Shown here: positions 33,323 to 42,171 of the stretch, in pieces
Layout: every line of letters starts with the position of its first letter
How positions within the stretch are numbered: position 1 is the stretch's first letter
Source: Kitasatospora cineracea
GTDB lineage: Bacteria > Actinomycetota > Actinomycetes > Streptomycetales > Streptomycetaceae
Direction: 5' to 3'
DNA: 64,000 nt
Assembly: GCF_003751605.1 (NCBI RefSeq)
Contig: NZ_RJVJ01000002.1
Span: forward strand, 620,001-684,000
Notes under the pieces: generated by a model
Told to the model about the DNA's origin: nothing
The model's input: the letters and a program-made list of their open reading frames with translations, nothing else
Databases searched by the model: none
Position numbers and translations under genes: made by a program

Positions 33323-34543
33323 TCACCGCGCCGCCCCGGCCGGGGCCTTCGCGGCGCGGGCCGTCCCCGTCACGGCCGTCATGGCGAGGGCGAGCAGGGC
33401 GAGGCAGGCGACGGCGGCGCCGTACAGGGTGGTGGTGGGGAGCAGGCCCAGGTGCGGGGCGGCGAACCCGGCGGCCACCGCAGGGGCGCTGAAGGCGAGG
33501 TAGCTGAGGACGTACACGGCCGCGAACAGTTCGGCGCGTTCCGCCGGGGCGGCCAGCGGGGCGATGCCGGAGAGCGCACCGAGGAAGGTCGCGCCGAAGC
33601 CGAGCCCGGCCACCGCGGTCATGACGAAGAACAGCGGCGTGTCGCGGGCCTCCAGCGCGGCCAGGGTGCCGAGCACGCCGAGGGCCAGCGCGACCGCCCC
33701 CGCCCGGAGGGCCGTGCGGGCGGGGCGGCCGCGCAGCAGCAGCGAGCCGAGCGTGCCGCCCGCGGTCATGGTGGTCACGACCAGGCCGCCGACCAGGTGG
33801 CTGTGCAGGTGCAGCACGCCGACGGCGAGCGAGGGGCCGAGCGAGAGGTAGAGGCCGCCGAGCGACCAGACGGCGATCAGCGCGGGGGACGCGGCGGCGA
33901 AGGCCCGGCGGGCCGCGCGCGGGACGCGGGCCCGCGGCACCAGCGCGAGCAGGGCGCCGGGGCGCCGTTCGACCGTCTCGGGTATCAGCGACAGGGCCGC
34001 GGCGGCCAGCAGGAACCCGGCGGCCAGCAGCGCGAAGACCAGGACCCGCGGGGCGGGGCCGTACTGCACCAGCAGGCCGGAGCCGAAGGCCCCCACCGCC
34101 AGGCCGAGCGTGGACGCGGCGCCGTTGACCAGCGCGCCGAGCCCCGGGGAGCGCTGCGGCTGCAGGTCGACCAGGGCCGCGGAGAGCGCGCCGGTCGCGG
34201 CGCCGGTGGCGAAGCCCTGGACGGCGCGGGCCACGAGCAGCGTGCCGACGCCGTCAGCCCCGGTGAACAGCAGCATCGCGGCCGCCTCCAGCAGCAGCGA
34301 GCCGTGGAGCAGCGGCTTGCGGCCGAGGAAGTCGGACAGTCGGCCGACGGTGGTCAGGGCGAGCAGCAGGAACACCGCGTAGACGGCGAAGACCACCGTG
34401 AGCGTGCCCGAGGAGAAGCCCCAGGCCGCCTGGTAGACGACGTACAGCGGGGAGGGAGCGGCAGCGGCGAAGGTCAGCAGCAGCATGGCCGCCGCGACCA
34501 GCCAGAAGGCCGGAGTGCGGGACAGCCGGCGGGAGTTCGGCAT
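33323..34543 (-). CDS. MFS transporter
   Basis: 406 aa, ATG at 34543. Twelve hydrophobic segments are visible. The loop 2-3 signature is ALTTVGRLSDFLGRKPLLHG (G-R-L-S-D-x-x-G-R-K). Other segments are FWLVAAAMLLLTFAAAAPSP, AGFLLAAAALSLIPETVERR and LYGAAVACLALLALAMTAVT. The type is a proton-coupled drug exporter. It is divergent from a TetR regulator with a large inverted repeat between them, so repression by that regulator is likely. Confidence 0.9.
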   Translation of the reverse strand: MPNSRRLSRTPAFWLVAAAMLLLTFAAAAPSPLYVVYQAAWGFSSGTLTVVFAVYAVFLLLALTTVGRLSDFLGRKPLLHGSLLLEAAAMLLFTGADGVGTLLVARAVQGFATGAATGALSAALVDLQPQRSPGLGALVNGAASTLGLAVGAFGSGLLVQYGPAPRVLVFALLAAGFLLAAAALSLIPETVERRPGALLALVPRARVPRAARRAFAAASPALIAVWSLGGLYLSLGPSLAVGVLHLHSHLVGGLVVTTMTAGGTLGSLLLRGRPARTALRAGAVALALGVLGTLAALEARDTPLFFVMTAVAGLGFGATFLGALSGIAPLAAPAERAELFAAVYVLSYLAFSAPAVAAGFAAPHLGLLPTTTLYGAAVACLALLALAMTAVTGTARAAKAPAGAAR

Positions 34544-34590
34544 CGGGAACCTCGGTGGCAGGGCGGTCGGGGCCCGGAAGCACGGCCCCT

Positions 34591-34662
34591 TAAGGCGAAA
34601 GGGTTGGCTTTAGTGGATGCTAGGCGACCACCCGACACTAAAGCCAATCCTTTTGCCTTAAC
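34591..34662. promoter_or_regulatory. Large inverted repeat: double operator between MFS and TetR genes
   Basis: Arms of 26 bases (34591-34616 and 34637-34662) pair with two mismatches around a 20-base spacer. Each arm starts TTAAGGC and ends TTGGCTTTAGTG. Each contains a TTGGCT hexamer pointing inward, so each arm could hold both a promoter and a repressor site, one per gene. Confidence 0.8.
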
Positions 34663-34709
34663 ATGGCGTTCCCGCCGGGAGCCCGGACCCGGAGCCTTAG
34701 CATGGGAGG

Positions 34710-35318
34710 GTGAACAGCCAGCCCCCGGCCCCGCCCGCGCAGCCGGCCGAACCCGTCCGCCGCACCGGCGGACGCAGCGCCCGGGTGTGCGCCGCCGTGC
34801 ACCGGGCCGTCACCGAACTGATCGCCGAGAACGGCGCGGAACAGGTCACGATCCCGGCCGTCGCGGCCAGGGCCGGCGTCAACCCCACCTCCGTGTACCG
34901 GCGCTGGGGCGACCTCAACGGCCTGCTCGCCGACGTCGCCAGCACCCGGCTGGCCCCCGACGACCCCCCGCCGGACACCGGCACCCTCCGCACCGACCTG
35001 CTCCAGTGGGCCGAACGCACCCGGGCCGCCGTCACCACCCCGGAAGCCCGCGCCCTGCTCCGCCACTCCATCGGCCAACTCGCGACCTGCCCCGGCACCA
35101 CCCCCCGGATGGCCGCCCGCGAACAGCAACTCGCCACGATCCTGACCCGCGCCGAGGACCGCGGCGAACCCACCCCCGCCCTCACCCAGGCCGTCGACCA
35201 CCTGATGGCCCCGCTCTACTTCCGCGTCATCCTCAACCTCGGCCCCGTCGACCCCGCCGACACCCGCCGCCTCGTCGACGACCTCCTCCACCACCACACC
35301 GGCCGATGCCCCACCTGA
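34710..35318 (+). CDS. TetR-family transcriptional regulator
   Basis: 202 aa from GTG 34710 after GGGAGG. The HTH reads HRAVTELIAENGAEQVTIPA and VAARAGVNPTSVYRRWGDLN. The C-terminal ligand-binding half resembles TetR_C_16-like domains (ALTQAVDHLMAPLYFRVILN). It is expected to repress the divergent MFS pump and itself through the inverted repeat. Confidence 0.92.
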   Translation: MNSQPPAPPAQPAEPVRRTGGRSARVCAAVHRAVTELIAENGAEQVTIPAVAARAGVNPTSVYRRWGDLNGLLADVASTRLAPDDPPPDTGTLRTDLLQWAERTRAAVTTPEARALLRHSIGQLATCPGTTPRMAAREQQLATILTRAEDRGEPTPALTQAVDHLMAPLYFRVILNLGPVDPADTRRLVDDLLHHHTGRCPT

Positions 35319-35398
35319 CCCGCCCCGCTCGCTCCCCACGCGACAGCCGGATCCCCCTCCCTCCCCGCTCCTCCCCCACCGAGGTCCTCCCCGCCCCA

Positions 35399-35526
35399 CC
35401 CTCCCGCCGCCGGAACCCTCCCCCTCCCCACACGTCCACCCCTGCGGCAGCCGAAGCCCCTCCCTTTCCCCCGCCCTCCCGCCGCCGGAACCCTCCCCCC
35501 TCCCCACGCGTCCACCCCTGCGGCAG
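35399..35526. repeat. Direct repeat of about 53 bp in a polypyrimidine tract
   Basis: Bases 35399-35450 and 35474-35526 are nearly identical (a CCCTCCCGCCGCCGGAACCC start, a CACCCCTGCGGCAG end). The whole span 35330-35520 is strongly C/T-rich on the plus strand, hence G-rich on the minus strand with many G-runs. It is the leader region of the two-component system. Confidence 0.88.
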
Positions 35527-35550
35527 TCCCAACAGGCGGAGGTGCGGCAG

Positions 35551-36249
35551 GTGAGCGGGCGAGTACTGGTGGTGGACGATGACGCGGCGATCCGGCGGAG
35601 CCTCGAACGGGGCCTGCGGCTGAGCGGCTTCCGGGTCTCGGTCGCCGCGGACGGCGCGGCCGCGCTGACGGCTCTCGCCGCGGAGCCGCCGGACGTGCTG
35701 GTGCTGGACGTGGGGATGCCGGGACTGTCGGGGACGGAGGTGTGCCGGACGTTGCGGGCGCGGGCGGACGACACTCCGGTGCTGATGCTCTCCGCGCTGG
35801 ACGAGCTGGCCGACCGGGTGGCCGGGCTGCAGGCCGGTGCGGACGACTACCTGGTGAAGCCGTTCGCCCTCGAGGAGCTGGTGCTGCGGCTGCACGCGCT
35901 GCTGCGCCGCAGGCCGCCGCAGCCCTCGGACCTGATCCGGGTCGGCCCCCTGCGGATCCACCCGGAGACCCGGCAGGCGTTCTGGGACGAGGACGAACTC
36001 CGGTTGACCAGGCGGGAGTTCGAGCTGCTCGCGCAACTCGCCCGGAACGCCGGGCTCGTGCTGTCCCGGGAGGTGCTGCTGGACCGGGTCTGGGGCTACG
36101 ACTTCGAGGTGCGCAGCGACGCCGTGGACACCTTCGTCTCCTACCTGCGCCGGAAGCTGGAGGCCGGCGGCCGCCCCCGGACGGTGCACACGGTGCGCGG
36201 GGTGGGTTTCGTGCTGCGCGTCCCGGACGAGGGCGGGGCCGGACGGTGA
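35551..36249 (+). CDS. OmpR-family response regulator
   Basis: 232 aa. GTG 35551 is preferred over GTG 35542 because GGAGG sits eight bases upstream. The receiver has VLVVDDDAAIRRSLERGLRL, phospho-Asp in VLVLDVGMPGLSG and Lys in DDYLVKPFALEELVLRLHAL. The winged-helix output has FELLAQLARNAGLVLSREVL and AVDTFVSYLRRKLEAGGRPR. It is translationally coupled to the histidine kinase by an overlap (GTGA). Confidence 0.95.
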   Translation: MSGRVLVVDDDAAIRRSLERGLRLSGFRVSVAADGAAALTALAAEPPDVLVLDVGMPGLSGTEVCRTLRARADDTPVLMLSALDELADRVAGLQAGADDYLVKPFALEELVLRLHALLRRRPPQPSDLIRVGPLRIHPETRQAFWDEDELRLTRREFELLAQLARNAGLVLSREVLLDRVWGYDFEVRSDAVDTFVSYLRRKLEAGGRPRTVHTVRGVGFVLRVPDEGGAGR

Positions 36250-37700
36250 AGCTGTCGACCCGGATCGCGCTCGGGGCGGCGGTGCTGGTGCCGCTGCTGG
36301 TGGCGGCCGCGGGGGTACTGCTGCTGCCGCTGGTCGGCACGGACCTGCACCGGCGCCAGGACGACCGGTTGAACGCCCGGGCGGCGGCCGTCCTGCCGAA
36401 CGCGAAGGCGCTGCTCGCGGCCGACAGCCGGGGCCGTCCGAAGGTGGAGCAGAACCAGCAGCGCAAGCTGACGGACGCGGCGCTGGACGCGGGCGTCCGG
36501 GTGGCCGCCGCGGACGGGACGGTGCTGCTCGCGGCGGGTTCGCAGCCGGACGACCCGTCCCGACTCCCCGCGGCCCCGAGCGGCGGGCCGGTGACGGTCC
36601 GTCAGAACGGCTCGTCCTGGCGGGTGTTGGCGGTGAAGCTGGACAGCGGGAGCACCGCCGGGACGCTCTGGGTGCTGGCCCCGGCCGGGGAGCCGGCGGA
36701 CGAGTTGCGGGCGGTGCGGCGGCGGGTGCTGCTGGTGGCGCTGGTCGCGGCGCCGCTCTCGGGGCTGGTCGCCTTCGGCCTCGCCGAGCGGGCCACCCTG
36801 CCGCTGCGCCGGCTGGGCCGCCGGGCGGCGGCGCTGGACCCGGGGGCGGGGCCCACGGCGTTCGCGCCCGCCCGGACGGGCACCGCCGAGGTGGACGAAC
36901 TCTCCGGCGCGCTGGCCCTGTTGCTGTCGCGGTACGACGAGCAGGCGGCCCGGACGGCGCAGGCCCTGGACACCGCGCGGTCGTTCTCCTCGGCGGCCTC
37001 GCACGAGTTGCGCACCCCGCTGATGAGCCTGCGCACCAACCTGGACGTGCTGGCCGCGCACCCGGACCTCCCGGCGGGCGAACGGGCCGAGGTGGTGGCC
37101 GAGTTGCAGCAGGACCACGCCCGGATGCTGGACCTGCTGAGCGCGCTGTCCGCGCTGGCCCGGGGCGACCTGGTGGAGCTCTCCGCGTTCGGCCCGGTCG
37201 ACCTCGCGGAGCTGGTGGACGCCGCCGTCGCCGAGGCCGCCCGCCGCCACCCGGACGCCGTCTACCGGACCGAACTCCCCTCCGAGGCAAGGGTGTTCGG
37301 CTGGGACGCGGGCCTGCGGATCCTGCTCGCCAACCTGCTGGGCAACGCCGCCGTGCACGGCCGCACCGCCGACCGCCCGGCCCGGGTGGACGTCCGGCTG
37401 CAGGTGGCGGGCGGCGCGGCCCGCCTCACCGTGGACGACAGCGGCCCGGGCGTGCCGCCCGCCGAGCGGGCCGCCGTCTTCCACCGCTTCCACCGCCGCC
37501 CGGACAGCCCGGGTTCCGGCCTCGGCCTGACCCTGGTCGCCCAGCAGGCCGCCCTGCACCGCGGTTCGGTCACCGCCACCGACCGCCCGGACGGCCCGGG
37601 CTGCCGCCTGGAGGTCGTCCTGCCGCTGCTGCGCCCCGACACCCCGGCCGTCCGGCTCCCCGCCGCCCGGGACTGGCTGAACGGGGAGGAGCAGCACTGA
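36246..37700 (+). CDS. Sensor histidine kinase
   Basis: 484 aa from GTG 36246. The first membrane span is about residues 8-30 (GAAVLVPLLVAAAGVLLLPL). An extracytoplasmic loop of about 125 aa follows, and the second span is VLLVALVAAPLSGLVAFGLA. Then come a HAMP-like linker, the H-box SSAASHELRTPLMSLRTNLD, the N-box LLANLLGNAAVHGRTADRPA, G1 VDDSGPGVPP and G2 GSGLGLTLVAQQAAL. It is a cognate pair with the preceding regulator. The signal is unknown. Confidence 0.94.
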   Translation: MKLSTRIALGAAVLVPLLVAAAGVLLLPLVGTDLHRRQDDRLNARAAAVLPNAKALLAADSRGRPKVEQNQQRKLTDAALDAGVRVAAADGTVLLAAGSQPDDPSRLPAAPSGGPVTVRQNGSSWRVLAVKLDSGSTAGTLWVLAPAGEPADELRAVRRRVLLVALVAAPLSGLVAFGLAERATLPLRRLGRRAAALDPGAGPTAFAPARTGTAEVDELSGALALLLSRYDEQAARTAQALDTARSFSSAASHELRTPLMSLRTNLDVLAAHPDLPAGERAEVVAELQQDHARMLDLLSALSALARGDLVELSAFGPVDLAELVDAAVAEAARRHPDAVYRTELPSEARVFGWDAGLRILLANLLGNAAVHGRTADRPARVDVRLQVAGGAARLTVDDSGPGVPPAERAAVFHRFHRRPDSPGSGLGLTLVAQQAALHRGSVTATDRPDGPGCRLEVVLPLLRPDTPAVRLPAARDWLNGEEQH

Positions 37701-37863
37701 GGGGCCCGGCGGGAGCGGGGCTGGGGCCGGAACGGGAGCGAGGGGAAACTCCACCCCCCTCCATTTTCAAGGTATACCTCCCCCGGGGGCTTGCGGCAAG
37801 GCCCCCAGGAGGGGGGAGAATCGACGACTCAATCCCCCTGACCTGCGGAAACGGGAGTCGAAC

Positions 37864-39090
37864 ATGCGCGTGGTACTGACCTCCTGGGGATCCCGAGGAG
37901 ACATCGAGCCGCTGGCGGCACTGGCCGCGGAACTGCGGGCCCGCGGCGCGCGGGTGGTGGTCTGCGCCCCGCCGGACGAGGACTTCGTCGCGCTGCTGGA
38001 CCGGGTCGGCGTGCCGCTGGTGCCGCTCGGGCCGACGGTGAAGTCGATCGTCGCCAATCCGAAGCCGCCGACCGGGCAGGACGCGTTCAAGCTGGCCCCG
38101 GCGCTGGTCGAGGCGCGCTTCGAGACGCTCGCCGCGGTGGCCGCGGAGGGCTGTGACGCCGTCCTGGCGACGGGCCTGATGCCGGCCGGGGCGCGGGACG
38201 TCGCGGAGAAGCTGGGCGTCCCGTACGTGCTGGCCTGCTTCCACGTCATGGGGCTGCCGTCGCGGCACTTCCGGCCGGGCCGCCGGCCGGGCACGCCGTC
38301 CCCGGCGGACGAGACGGACTACGAGGTGCTGTGGAAGCAGGACGCCGAGCGGGTGGACGCGCTGTACGGCGCGGCCGTCAACCGCGGGCGGGCGGCCCTC
38401 GGGCTGCCGCCGGTGGACGGCGTCCGCGACCACGTGTTCACGCAGCGGCCGTGGCTGGCGGCGGACCCGGTGCTGTGCCCGTCGGCGGGGATGACCGAGC
38501 TCGACCCGGTCCAGACCGGCGCCTGGATCCTGCCGGACACCCGGCCGCTGCCCGCGGACCTGCGGGCGTTCCTCGACGGCGGCGAGCCGCCGGTGTACGT
38601 CGGTTTCGGCAGCATGGCCGCGTACGCGCCGGAGGGCGTCGCGCGGGCGGCCGTCGAGGCGGCCCGGGCGCACGGGCGGCGGGTCGTCCTCGGGAGCGGG
38701 TGGGCCGGACTGGGCGCGGTGGACGACGGCGACGACTGCTTCGTGGTCGGCGAGGTCAACCAGCAGGCCCTGTTCCGCCGGAGCGCCGTCGTCGTGCACC
38801 ACGGCGGCGCCGGCACCACCACGACCGCGGCCCGGGCCGGGGCCCCGCAGGTGGTCGTGCCGCTGATCGCCGACCAGCCCTACTGGGCGTCCCGGATCGC
38901 CGAGTTGGGCGTCGGGGTGGCCCACCCGGGGCCGGCGCCGACGGTCGCCTCCCTGACGGCGGCCCTGGCGGCCGCCCTGGATCCCGGGGTGCGGGCCCGG
39001 GCGGAGGCGGTCGCGGCCACCGTCCGGACCGACGGCGCCGCGGTGGCCGCCGGACTCCTGCTCGACCTGGCCGGGCGGCCCCGCCCGTAG
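37864..39090 (+). CDS. UGT/MGT-type glycosyltransferase (GT1)
   Basis: 408 aa, ATG at 37864. It starts with the GT-B motif VVLTSWGSRGDIEPLAALAA and has a donor-binding domain with VYVGFGSMAAYAPEGVARAA and the sugar-nucleotide signature VVVHHGGAGTTTTAARAGAP, followed by IADQPYWASRIAELGVGV. This type glycosylates natural products or sterol-like lipids (GtfA/Ugt51 relatives). No biosynthetic genes lie adjacent, so it may act on a scavenged or xenobiotic compound such as a macrolide. The acceptor is unknown. Confidence 0.9.
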   Translation: MRVVLTSWGSRGDIEPLAALAAELRARGARVVVCAPPDEDFVALLDRVGVPLVPLGPTVKSIVANPKPPTGQDAFKLAPALVEARFETLAAVAAEGCDAVLATGLMPAGARDVAEKLGVPYVLACFHVMGLPSRHFRPGRRPGTPSPADETDYEVLWKQDAERVDALYGAAVNRGRAALGLPPVDGVRDHVFTQRPWLAADPVLCPSAGMTELDPVQTGAWILPDTRPLPADLRAFLDGGEPPVYVGFGSMAAYAPEGVARAAVEAARAHGRRVVLGSGWAGLGAVDDGDDCFVVGEVNQQALFRRSAVVVHHGGAGTTTTAARAGAPQVVVPLIADQPYWASRIAELGVGVAHPGPAPTVASLTAALAAALDPGVRARAEAVAATVRTDGAAVAAGLLLDLAGRPRP

Positions 39091-39112
39091 GACGCCCCCG
39101 ACCGGCCGCGAC

Positions 39113-40009
39113 TCACGAGCCGGGCAGGCCGAGGACGGCGGCGGCGAGGTGCGCGCGGAACCAGTGGTGCGCGGGGTCGCCGTCGTTGCGGGGGTGCCAG
39201 GCCATGCCGAGTTCCATCGGCGGGAGCCGCAGCGGGATCGGGAAGGCCCGCAGGCCGAGGGCCTGGACGGTGGCGGGCAGCCAGTCGGCGAGGCCGAGGG
39301 CGATCAGGTCGGTGTCGCGGGCGAGCAGCATCGCCGCGGTGTGGCTGGGCACCACGACGGACACCCGCCGCCGCAGGCCGAGTTCGGCGAGGGCGCGGTC
39401 GATCGGGCCGTGCCGCCGCCCCTGCCGGGAGACCCCGATGTGCGCGGCGGCGGCGAAGCGTCCGGCGTCGACGGGGCCGGTCAGGATCGGGTGGCCGTGC
39501 CGGACGAGGGCGACCGGCGGGCGGGTGGCCAGGGCGCGGGTGCGGATCTCGGGGTCGAGCCGCCCGAGGACGCCGAGTTCGACGTCGACCAGGCCCTGCC
39601 GGAGCGCGGGGCCGTCCTCGTAGGACTCGGGCAGGAAGACGGTGTCCACGCCGGGGGCTTCGCGGTGCAGCCGTTCGGTGAGGTCGCCGGCCACCGCGGC
39701 GAGCAGCAGTTCGGCGGCCTGGACGGTGAAGGTGCGGTGCAGGTGGACGGCCTCGAAGCCCGCGCCGGGGCGCAGCACCCGTGCGCAGGACCGGATCAAC
39801 TCGGCCACCTCGCCGCGCAGTTCGACGGCGCGCGGGGTGGGGACGAGGCCCTGTCCGGCCCGGACCAGCAGCGGGTCGCCGACGGCGCGGCGGAGACGGG
39901 CGAGGCTGCGGCTGACGGCGGCCGGGGAGGTGCCGAGCCGTTCGGCGGCCCGGGTGACGCTGTGTTCCTGGAGCAGGACGTCGAGCACGCGCAGCAGGTT
40001 GAGGTCCAC
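39113..40009 (-). CDS. LysR-family transcriptional regulator
   Basis: 298 aa from GTG 40009 (VDLNLLRVLDVLLQEHSVTR). The HTH continues AAERLGTSPAAVSRSLARLR. The substrate-binding half has TFTVQAAELLLAAVAGDLTE and ARDTDLIALGLADWLPATVQ. It is divergent from the beta-propeller protein gene, its probable target. Confidence 0.92.
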   Translation of the reverse strand: MDLNLLRVLDVLLQEHSVTRAAERLGTSPAAVSRSLARLRRAVGDPLLVRAGQGLVPTPRAVELRGEVAELIRSCARVLRPGAGFEAVHLHRTFTVQAAELLLAAVAGDLTERLHREAPGVDTVFLPESYEDGPALRQGLVDVELGVLGRLDPEIRTRALATRPPVALVRHGHPILTGPVDAGRFAAAAHIGVSRQGRRHGPIDRALAELGLRRRVSVVVPSHTAAMLLARDTDLIALGLADWLPATVQALGLRAFPIPLRLPPMELGMAWHPRNDGDPAHHWFRAHLAAAVLGLPGS

Positions 40010-40030
40010 GGGCCGGGAGTTTACGCCCGG

Positions 40031-40075
40031 CGCAATGATCGCTTGCCGATTCCTGCATTGTTCCGCAATCCGCCG
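40031..40075. promoter_or_regulatory. Possible LysR binding region
   Basis: GCAATGATCGCTTGC (40032-40046) is a T-N11-A-like dyad (GCAA-N7-TTGC). It is followed by ATTGTTCCGCAAT, a second ATTG/CAAT dyad. Both lie 25-65 bases upstream of the LysR start, in the divergent promoter region. Confidence 0.45.
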
Positions 40076-40190
40076 GGCCGGAGAGTGGAGGTGCGGCGGG
40101 CGGACGGAGCCCGGCCGCGGTGTCGATGTCGACCCGGGAGCCGGTGGAACACCGGCGGGCCCGGTCGGACCCGGTGGAGGGAACAGGACC

Positions 40191-41243
40191 ATGGCGAACG
40201 AGACGAGGGCGGCCCGGGCGGGCGACGTGCTGGCGGTGGTCAGCCAGGGCGGCGGGACGGTGTCGTTCTTCGACGCCGCCTCGGACGGGCTCCTGGGGGA
40301 CGTCGAAGTCCCTTCGGAGCCGCACGAGTTGTGCTTCGACGCGGAGCGCAGGCTGCTGTGGTGCAGCACCGCGTACCGCTCGGGGTACTACCACGCGAAC
40401 AGCGGCCGGGCGAGCGAGCTGACCGCGATCGACCCGGACACCCGGCGGGTGGTGGCGGTGGTCGACCTGGCGCCCGAACACGGCCCGCACGGGCTGGCGT
40501 TGGACGCGGCGCGCGGCCTGCTGTACGTCAGCGTGGAGGGCGGTCCGGACCGGACCGGCGGGGTGGTGGTGGTCGACGCGGCGAGCCGGAAGGCGGTCGG
40601 CCGGATCGACACCGGGGCGCCGGGCCCGCACTGGTTCGCCGTCGACCCGGCGGGGCGCAGGGGTTACGCGACCAACAAGGAGGCGCCGTTCGTCTCGGTG
40701 GTCGACCTGGAGCGCGGGGTGATGACCGGACGGGTGGAGGTGCCGGGCAGCGAGGGCCTGGCGGTGTCGGCGGACGGTGCGGCGGTGTACGCGGCCGGGC
40801 CGTACCTGGGGTTCGCGGCGGGTCCGGAGCCGCGGCCGGCCAACGGCGTCCGGGTGATCGACACGGCGACCGGGACGGTGGTCCGGGTGCTGGCGACCGA
40901 GTCGCCGGTGCTCCCGGTGCACCTGACGGCGCGCGGCGCGCTGCTGGTCGGCGAGGTCCGCACCGAAGGGGCGCTCGGCTCCGGACTGGGCCGCCAACTC
41001 CCGGGCCGCCTCACGGTGTTCGACCCGCTGACGGGCGAGCGCCGGGCCTCGCTGGAGACCGGCCGCTTCCCGCTGACGCTGGCCTCCTCCCCGGACGGCC
41101 GGCTCGGCTACCTGGCCGCCGTGGAGTCCTCCACCGTGGACGTGGTCGACCTGGAGACCTTCGAGCTGCTGGCCCGGCTGGACGTCCCCAAGCGCGGCGA
41201 GCCCGGCGCGCACGGCCTGGCGTACGTCCCGCGCCCGGCCTGA
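40191..41243 (+). CDS. YncE-like beta-propeller protein
   Basis: 350 aa, ATG at 40191 with GGTGGAGGGAACAGG upstream. Seven-bladed repeats are visible as recurring motifs: GGGTVSFFDAASDGLLGDVE, GVVVVDAASRKAVGRIDTGA, PFVSVVDLERGVMTGRVEVP, GVRVIDTATGTVVRVLATES and SSTVDVVDLETFELLARLDV. It has no signal peptide, unlike E. coli YncE, so it may be cytoplasmic. Function unknown; lactonase-like proteins share the fold. It lies opposite the LysR gene. Confidence 0.85.
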   Translation: MANETRAARAGDVLAVVSQGGGTVSFFDAASDGLLGDVEVPSEPHELCFDAERRLLWCSTAYRSGYYHANSGRASELTAIDPDTRRVVAVVDLAPEHGPHGLALDAARGLLYVSVEGGPDRTGGVVVVDAASRKAVGRIDTGAPGPHWFAVDPAGRRGYATNKEAPFVSVVDLERGVMTGRVEVPGSEGLAVSADGAAVYAAGPYLGFAAGPEPRPANGVRVIDTATGTVVRVLATESPVLPVHLTARGALLVGEVRTEGALGSGLGRQLPGRLTVFDPLTGERRASLETGRFPLTLASSPDGRLGYLAAVESSTVDVVDLETFELLARLDVPKRGEPGAHGLAYVPRPA

Positions 41244-41389
41244 CCGGCCCTGTCCCGCCCTGACCGGCCCTGTCCGCCCGTCCGCCCGTCCGCCCGGCGG
41301 CCGGTTCCACAGGGTTTCCACAAAAAGGGCTCCTACTGTCGGGCTCGGCCGGGGAGACCGGCCGGGATTCGGAGTGGAAGGGGAGACCC

Positions 41390-41773
41390 ATGCGCATCAA
41401 CCGGGCGGCGGCCGCCGTCGGAGTGCTGGCGTTGGCGGGCGCGTTCCTGGCTGCGGGGCCCGCGCAGGCGGCGGGCGGGGCGCCGAAGGGGGACGGGGCG
41501 AAGGCGGTCTGCAAGCGGCTGCCGAAGACCCAGGAGCGGATCGACAAGGCGCTGGACCGGCTGAACGGCGACGCCACCGTCAACGGTTCGGTGGCCCGGC
41601 TGCAGCAGCGGGTGGACAACGCCCACAAGGCGGGGCACGCCGAGATCGAGAAGTACCTGAACGACCGGCTGACCTTCCGCCGCAGCCTGCTGCCGACGCT
41701 GCAGACCCGCAAGGCGGACCTGGCCTCGGTGGCCGACTGGTGCGCGAAGAACGCCCCGGCGGCCGGGAAGTGA
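41390..41773 (+). CDS. Small secreted protein, unknown function
   Basis: 127 aa, ATG at 41390 with AAGGGGAG upstream. The signal peptide MRINRAAAAVGVLALAGAFL ends at GPAQAAGG. The mature part of about 95 aa is helical and charged (TQERIDKALDRLNGDATVNG; HAEIEKYLNDRLTFRRSLLP). One Cys is at each end (AVCKRLP and DWCAKN), likely a disulfide. I do not recognise a family with a known role. Confidence 0.8.
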   Translation: MRINRAAAAVGVLALAGAFLAAGPAQAAGGAPKGDGAKAVCKRLPKTQERIDKALDRLNGDATVNGSVARLQQRVDNAHKAGHAEIEKYLNDRLTFRRSLLPTLQTRKADLASVADWCAKNAPAAGK

Positions 41774-42021
41774 CCCGTCGGCCCGCCGCCGCGCGAGCCG
41801 CCCTGGCGGCCCTGGCGCTGGCCTCGGCCGCCCTGCTGACGGCCTGCGGCCCGACCTCCGGCGCCGCCGGGGGCGGCAGCGCGCCCGACGACGCCCAGCA
41901 GGTCCAGCAGATGCAGCAGAAGGTGGACGCCGCGGACAGCGCCGCCGCCCAGGCCGACTCCGACGCCGCCCAGCCGGACACCGACACCGGCCCGAGCACC
42001 GGCACCGGCACCGGCCACTGA
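41770..42021 (+). CDS. Small lipoprotein
   Basis: 83 aa from GTG 41770, overlapping the previous stop. The signal sequence ends in lipobox LLTAC, so the protein should be lipid-anchored outside the membrane. The mature part is Gln/Asp/Ala-rich (DDAQQVQQMQQKVDAADSAA) with a Thr/Gly tail. Function unknown. Coupling to the secreted protein suggests they work at the same place. Confidence 0.78.
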   Translation: MTRRPAAARAALAALALASAALLTACGPTSGAAGGGSAPDDAQQVQQMQQKVDAADSAAAQADSDAAQPDTDTGPSTGTGTGH

Positions 42022-42040
42022 GAGAACGCCCCCGAGAACC

Positions 42041-42078
42041 CCGACGGCCCGCGCCCTCCCCGGAGCGCGGGCCGTCGG
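42041..42078 (+). terminator. Strong hairpin terminator
   Basis: Arms 42041-42054 and 42065-42078 form a 14-bp perfect stem around a 10-base loop, 20 bases after the lipoprotein stop. Confidence 0.85.
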
Positions 42079-42134
42079 CATGCCCGGGAAATGAGACGGA
42101 TGCGTCCACGATCCGACCACCGGCGTGGCGGAAC

Positions 42135-42163
42135 TTGACGCGCCGCCGCCGGGTCGTGAACCA
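42135..42163 (+). promoter_or_regulatory. Possible promoter of the Cys-leader transcript
   Basis: TTGACG at 42135-42140 is followed after 17 bases by GAACCA. Initiation would then fall at or next to the leader peptide ATG at 42172, so the leader mRNA may be leaderless. Confidence 0.4.
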
Positions 42164-42171
42164 TCGGCGGC

